Shown in pieces: positions 58,469 to 64,000 of a stretch of 64,000 nucleotides of DNA (position 1 is the stretch's first letter; each line of letters begins with the position of its first letter). The stretch lies in the NCBI GenBank assembly GCA_028023455.1, contig JAQFVV010006311.1:1490001-1554000 (forward strand). The letters run 5' to 3'. The DNA comes from Epiperipatus broadwayi (lineage: Eukaryota; Onychophora; Udeonychophora; Euonychophora; Peripatidae). A program made the position numbers and the translations under genes. Below the pieces are notes generated by a model. It ran no database searches and was not told where the DNA came from. It was given only the letters and a program-made list of their open reading frames with translations.

Positions 58469-61400
58469 AATTAAAATAATAAAGAAATAGATGTACAAAT
58501 TAAAAAAGTCAAGTTTTCACCATTCATGGTGTGTGAAGAATTACTTATTATATATAAATTAAAATAAACTATAGAATTGTCCATTAAAAAAAAACTGTAT
58601 ATTGTTAATGCGCTATATCACAATGATAGTGTGACTGACACAGTAGCTGAAGGTTTTTCAGATTAAAATTCAATCTGGCATTTTTGTCACTTAAGTATCA
58701 CATGATAGACTAACTACTTGATAAGTTTTTTTTTATTTACTTCATGAAACAAGTTATATATTGCTCATAAAAAAGTTATCAGTTGGTTTAAAAAATAAAG
58801 TTACAATAATTATCACTGTTTCTATTAATGCATAATTAGCATGGATCTTCTATGTATAAGAAATAAAAGTGAAATATTAAAATCTAAAGTACAGTATATA
58901 AATACTTTGCATAAATTTTGCATAAATTACCACTAAACTTTGCTTCAAGTAGGCTATGAATACAGAGACTTAAGTTCTCTGAAGCACTCAGCTGTATAAT
59001 TCTTTGCTAATAATAAGCTTCACTTTTTTGTGTAAAGTGCAATTTAAAACGATACGGTATATATTAAAATACACAGGCAAAACTCTCCATACAGTAGCGC
59101 CCCTCAGTGCAAACCAGGTTAATCAGTGGATGTAGGCATAAAGAATATTGATCACATAATATATTAAAATAGCATATCAGTTGAAGTACTGTAATTTGTT
59201 TTAATTATTCCACTTTGGGAAGCTAAAATAGATACAAAAATAAAATAAAAATTAATAATATTTGCTCATATATAAGCATTTGAATCATAGGAATAAGAGG
59301 ATTCCTTTTATTCCTGCATAAATACTATATCTTGTATTGGTGAGAAAGTATTCATTTATTATTAACACTGGCAAAGCATATGCACAATTAGCTTAAAAGG
59401 CTGATATTTGAATGTATAATATTTATTATATAAAATTAATAAAAATGTTCTGTTATATTATAAGAAGTGTTACCACTTGACTAATTATAAAAATTGACTA
59501 TGAAAGCATTCACATTGACTAATTTTCAATGTTATAAATAGATAGTAGTTCTATACAATAAATTTCATTTGATGTAGACTTAAGCATCACTAATTAAACA
59601 TATAATCTTCTGCATTTAATTTAAGCAACACAACAAAGAGAAGAATGCTACAAAAATAAAAAAAACATTCATACAAAAAAGCATCTATTTGTAAAAAAAA
59701 ACACAACAACAATTATTTGCACTATAAATCCAAATGAGGAAATTAAAGATTAAAAAATTCTCTAAAGAGTAAAGAAATTCTACTGCAAATCATATGTCTC
59801 AGAAAGCTAATGGTTTAAGATTCTTAGTGTAAAAGATGAGAAAGAATTTCATAACAGTATACAGAAGCTACTACAATGGCAACATCTGTTAGTACATAAA
59901 ACATTGAATACTACTCCAGATAGATGCATACAAATTGATATTTTGTTTATTAGCAAAGAAACACTTAAGACATTGTCATCAAGCTCCTAGACTGTGAAAA
60001 ATATGATATCAACCTCAGCTAACTATATGATTAGAAGTTTAAAAGTAATAAATATTTTAACAAGAAAGCCAAAAAAAAATAATGAGCATGTTACTTAGTC
60101 ATAAGAAACTGCAAAATTAAAATTGCAATTCTTATTCCAGCAAAGATCTATAATCAAAAAAATCATAATTACTACTGTAATGGTCTCTATTATTGTTTAA
60201 TGATAATTAATATTTTATTATATATCATCTCAAATTTTGACTACATTCCCCAAAAATCAGTTTAATTGCAAGAAAGAATAAAAGTGACCTACAATATTTT
60301 GAATATGGAAAGCCAAGGTTACAAAAAAACCTGAATATTGGAAACTAAAACATTAAAGCTCCTATATCACAAAATTTCTGCTAATCGAGTCCAAAATCAA
60401 TGATTTGAAAAGATACACAATGCTTAAAACAGTAAAGGCAGTGTACCTTTTTACTTAAGTTTTAGAAAAAATTCATAGCACAATATAAGCAATCAATAAT
60501 ACTCTTATTAATAAAAATGTGTCTGTATGTGAGAGAGAGAAAGAAGAGGGGGGGGGAATATATTTAAAGAAAGTGACAAAATACAATGAAGAAAAAGTCT
60601 TTAAAATTTAGTTCTAAATTTTGAGTAATTATATTTACAATGATCCATGTGAATCTTTAATGCAATACCATACCATAATATAATAATTTTAATATATGTA
60701 GATGAAAAACTTAAATTCATATGTCATACTTTAATATTGATTTAAAAAACTGAAGCCTAATAGAGTAGAAACTCTAATCATGATATATGCTTTCAGTATA
60801 TCAAAACTTATCATACGAATTTCATAATGAGTAGCAACAATTGTCTACTTTTAAGTATTTTCATTCTGACAATCTAATTTCAAAAAACGTTTTCCAAAGA
60901 TATAATATTGGATTCTAATATATACTAAGCTAAAAAAATGATAAATTAACAAAAAGAATAATTTTTAAAAACCATATTATTAATTTAAACACTCAAGAGA
61001 AAAATATGTATGAGAAAAAATTATTTAACTGCTTGAATCTAGAACGCCATATTGAATTTTTTTAAAAACTGACCTGAGACATAATTTTCACAATAACTTA
61101 AGTTTTAATAATGTTAGAGTAAAAAACTTTACATTGATAGAAACTAGAAAAACTAAGGAAAACAATAAGGCTAAGACAAATAATGATTGCCATTTAAAAA
61201 ATAAGGAAAAAAGAAATTCAATATCTGACATAATTATTACTTTATCATTTGTTCATAATTTCTAATTCAACATTAATTAAGTTTAAATTACATCTTCAGT
61301 GATAATTTCTTTGTATTATTCACAAAATTATCTTTTAAACCATATATAATATGTCTTACCTGAGATAATTCATAGCTTCAGAATCTCCAAAAGTATTCGC

Positions 61401-62521
61401 ATAACAATTCTTCATTTTTATCTTGTACCCCAAAAGTTACCAAAACTCAAAGGCATCTATAAAAAAAAGATTCATCCTAATAAAATATACATAACAAATC
61501 ATTTCCAGAAGATAGAAGATAGATATGCATTTGTCATCATAGCAATTGGCTTCTTGTGTATCTAAAACTAGAAATTGTAGGCTACTGTCTGTATCACTGA
61601 CAAAATTAGTTTCATCTCTTCATTTTACATTCTTTTGTGTACATCAGTGATGTTTATATTCTTTATGCATACCAGTGACACTATTTTGTTATATTTATTG
61701 TATCACATACATATAATTTATTTGCATATAGTCCATTTGTTAGCTATAGACTTGAAAATAATGTGATGAAAGATATGGTAAAACTAGTGACTCCACAGAT
61801 GAGTATCAAGGCATAGGCAAGAATCAGAATTTGATTCTTTGCCTGCATTTGCATTCTTTCTGTACATTTAAATATTAGTTTTGTAAATCATTACTTGTAA
61901 ACACAAACACACCATATAAACATAATAATAAATAATAAATTATTAAAACTTTTGAGAATTATTATTTGTATAAAATAAGTTTATTTTTATAAAATAAGTG
62001 GATTACAACACACAAAATTACTGTATATATGAATTCATATGAGCATAAATAAATATAGAATTTATACACACACATACTACTACAAATGCAAATTAATACA
62101 AATTAAATCATTTTTTAAATAATTAAAAAAAAATTAAAATATTATTAAAAAAATTAAAATTGTACACTTACGCAATATTCTGCAATTACATTTAGACTCC
62201 TTGGAAGGCCTTGTTTGTGAATGATCAGCATATTTTTAATCCATTTTGTCAAACTCATGATGCCGATAAAAGTTTTCTGTCTTTACTGCTTCATGGAAAT
62301 TAAAAAACTGATCAAAAAACAAATAAAATTAAATGCGCTTGTTATGAAAAAAATTAATAATTCTTTTGTTAAAGACATCTTTAGAAAGCTATGTTAGAGA
62401 TGTATCAAATGCCCATATTTCTATTGACATCATGCTTATAGTTTTTATATCATTAAAAAAAGAAAACCACATTTCGACCAATCAAATCAGATGCACAGGA
62501 CAACCACTCAATAACCTGAAG
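58469..62521. other. AT-rich stretch of 4.1 kb with one repeat fragment
   Basis: The fragment at 59063-59145 is listed separately. A short GAGAGA/GGGGGG purine tract lies at 60531-60558. No coding domain or RNA gene was recognised. Confidence 0.5.
59063..59145 (+). repeat. fragment of the 451-bp repeat family (module b start)
   Basis: ATTAAAATACACAGGCAAAA then CTCTCCATACAGTAG, CCTCAGTGCAAACCAG and CAGTGGATG matches the start of module b at 36158 and 36606. It is truncated after about 80 bp. Confidence 0.7.
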
Positions 62522-63030
62522 CACCACTAAAACATCATATACCATTTCCCATGTCTTCATGAGCAAAAGAAAAAGTAGCAAATTTCTCCAAAGAATAGTG
62601 TCACCCAGTGCAATAAATAGTAGTCATTGAATGCTAAAAGATGTGTGCATCAAAATTCCTATCTAATATCTACTCATCCCATTGTGGCATTCATCAGTAA
62701 AGTACCTTGGATCTGAGAGCATGGTATATGGATCTTTGGATGGGATGCATCCCCTAGGAGTTTTTTTATCTTGTTAATTTTGAACTCATAACTTTATAGA
62801 TAACTAAAAAGTTAAATGTGGCTTCAGGAGAATTGTATTACATTCAAAGATCTAAGTGTAGGGCTCTGAGATCCAGAATGCCACTGATGAAGGCCACAAG
62901 CTAATACTACTCTGTGGATATTGTATGAATAGATAAGAAATAGGCAATGCACAAACCTTCTAGCATCTATTGATTACTATGGCTTGCAATGTATGACACT
63001 ACTCTATGAAGAAAATTGCCACTGTTTAAA
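62522..63030. repeat. foldback copy of the 451-bp repeat family
   Basis: Module a (62522-62575) and module b (62575-62775) are followed at once by an inverted module b (62776-63028). The arms of about 200-250 bp meet with almost no loop. Recognisable words are CCTTGGATCTGAGAGCA on the left and GGGCTCTGAGATCC with GATGAAGGCCACAA on the right. It is more diverged than the 36-kb copies and has no coding potential. Confidence 0.75.
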
Positions 63031-64000
63031 AAAAATTTTTTTTCTAACAGAAAGAATAGAGTCATGATCATTTACATGTTATATATTGAACTTTGGAAAA
63101 TAAATTATCATTCAATTATATATGTATTATTACAGAAGTTTCTATAGTAATTCTCTTTGCCTGCATAAAAATTAGTCTTACATCACATACTTTCCAAGAT
63201 TACCAACACAGAACAAAAGTGTCAATCATTTGATATATATGATAGCCATAATGGCCTCATTGAGTCTCATAATTTATTTGCAATTGGAAACAAACAACAC
63301 TGAAAGTGTTGTTTCTGTAATAGGTAATAATATTCTACAATAATTATTATATTTTCTATCTCTTTCATTTTTATAAAATGGAGACAGTATAGCTTATCCA
63401 TGAATTCATATATTCCTTAAAAAATCCAATAAATTTCAAAATAACAAAATCTCTTTAGATTTTATATTTTAAAAAGTACATTTTATATTTTAAAAAGTAC
63501 AAAGAGGTTTTAATTTTATTAAGATGAATCTAAATGAGTTAGTAAAATAGATATAACTTTTGATATATCTAACTTCTTATATTATTATATAAAATATATA
63601 GAAGTTTTTTTGTAATATATTCAAAACATTAACATTATAATACAAATGAGTACAATTCCTTGATGTAATAAAAATATAATATTTTTTAGATCGATATATT
63701 ACGTTTAATTTATCAAAAAACAACAAATTTGACTATGTTTTATTAGCAATTCTAATTTACCAAACATTATGTCTACTTACTTGTCATTAAATCCCTTATT
63801 GTTTAAATTAATGACAAATTAAAATTATTATTTAGCGAAACATAGATGCATAATTATTGCGAGAGAAACAACAATAATTTTTGTTGTTGTTGTTGTTAAT
63901 TCGAGAATATGTTTTTTTAGAGATAATTCTTCACTTTAATAACATAACCAACTTGAAAATTCAGATCAACTATTGTAGTTTAAGCAGTTGTTAAAACTTA
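63031..64000. other. AT-rich stretch with minor simple repeats
   Basis: An exact 21-bp tandem duplication (ATTTTATATTTTAAAAAGTAC) lies at 63459-63500, and a (GTT)n run near 63880-63897. Nothing else was recognised. Confidence 0.5.

Overview
The window is very AT-rich DNA from an invertebrate animal genome. The evidence is the mix of RTE and I/Jockey-like LINEs, a Ty3/Gypsy element, a hAT element, tRNA-derived SINE-like copies and many short TA microsatellites, with no prokaryotic gene organisation. I cannot name the species; mollusc, arthropod and cnidarian all remain possible. I find no host protein-coding exon I can support. The window reads as intergenic or long-intron sequence, and nearly all recognisable content is transposable elements and their debris.

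Layout. 1-5247 is AT-rich background with a long (TA)n tract (1388-1497), an unclassified less-AT-rich island (3120-3600) and a dispersed-repeat core (4575-4710). 5248-5757 is the 3' end of an RTE-type LINE (minus strand). 6530-6600 is a tRNA-Gly(TCC)-like sequence that looks retroposed. 6601-16579 is AT-rich with several foldback elements (9065-9132, 9798-9894, 13940-14600), a fragment of a dispersed repeat (13481-13566) and simple repeats. 16580-20998 is a complete LTR retrotransposon with 1.55-1.63 kb LTRs, a 4-bp target duplication and only a gag gene inside. 23073-24955 is a hAT-like DNA element. 26710-26844 and 34560-34805 are MITE-like foldbacks. 36100-37404 is a 451-bp tandem repeat with an inverted third copy. 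39496-43640 is a decayed LINE (minus strand) ending in (TAA)n. 44426-44497 is a decayed relative of the tRNA-Gly-like sequence. 44599-46445 is a diverged solo LTR of the 16.6-kb element's family. 47018-47211 and 47416-48283 are inverted-repeat DNA elements. 51361-51764 holds two exact tandem duplications and tRNA-like SINE copies. 52125-52905 is a second RTE-type LINE copy (plus strand). 54269-58468 is a Ty3/Gypsy element (minus strand) with broken gag and pol. 62522-63030 is a large foldback related to the 36-kb repeat.

The best candidate for something undescribed is the LTR family at 16.6-21.0 kb and 44.6-46.4 kb. It is a gag-only, apparently non-autonomous LTR retrotransposon whose polypurine tract lies directly behind gag. 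Its LTR ends carry short hairpins, and paired base changes between copies preserve the pairing. It would need reverse transcriptase and integrase supplied in trans. The Gypsy element at 54-58 kb has unrelated short LTRs and is not an obvious partner.

All coding calls were made by reading translations by eye. No database search was possible.
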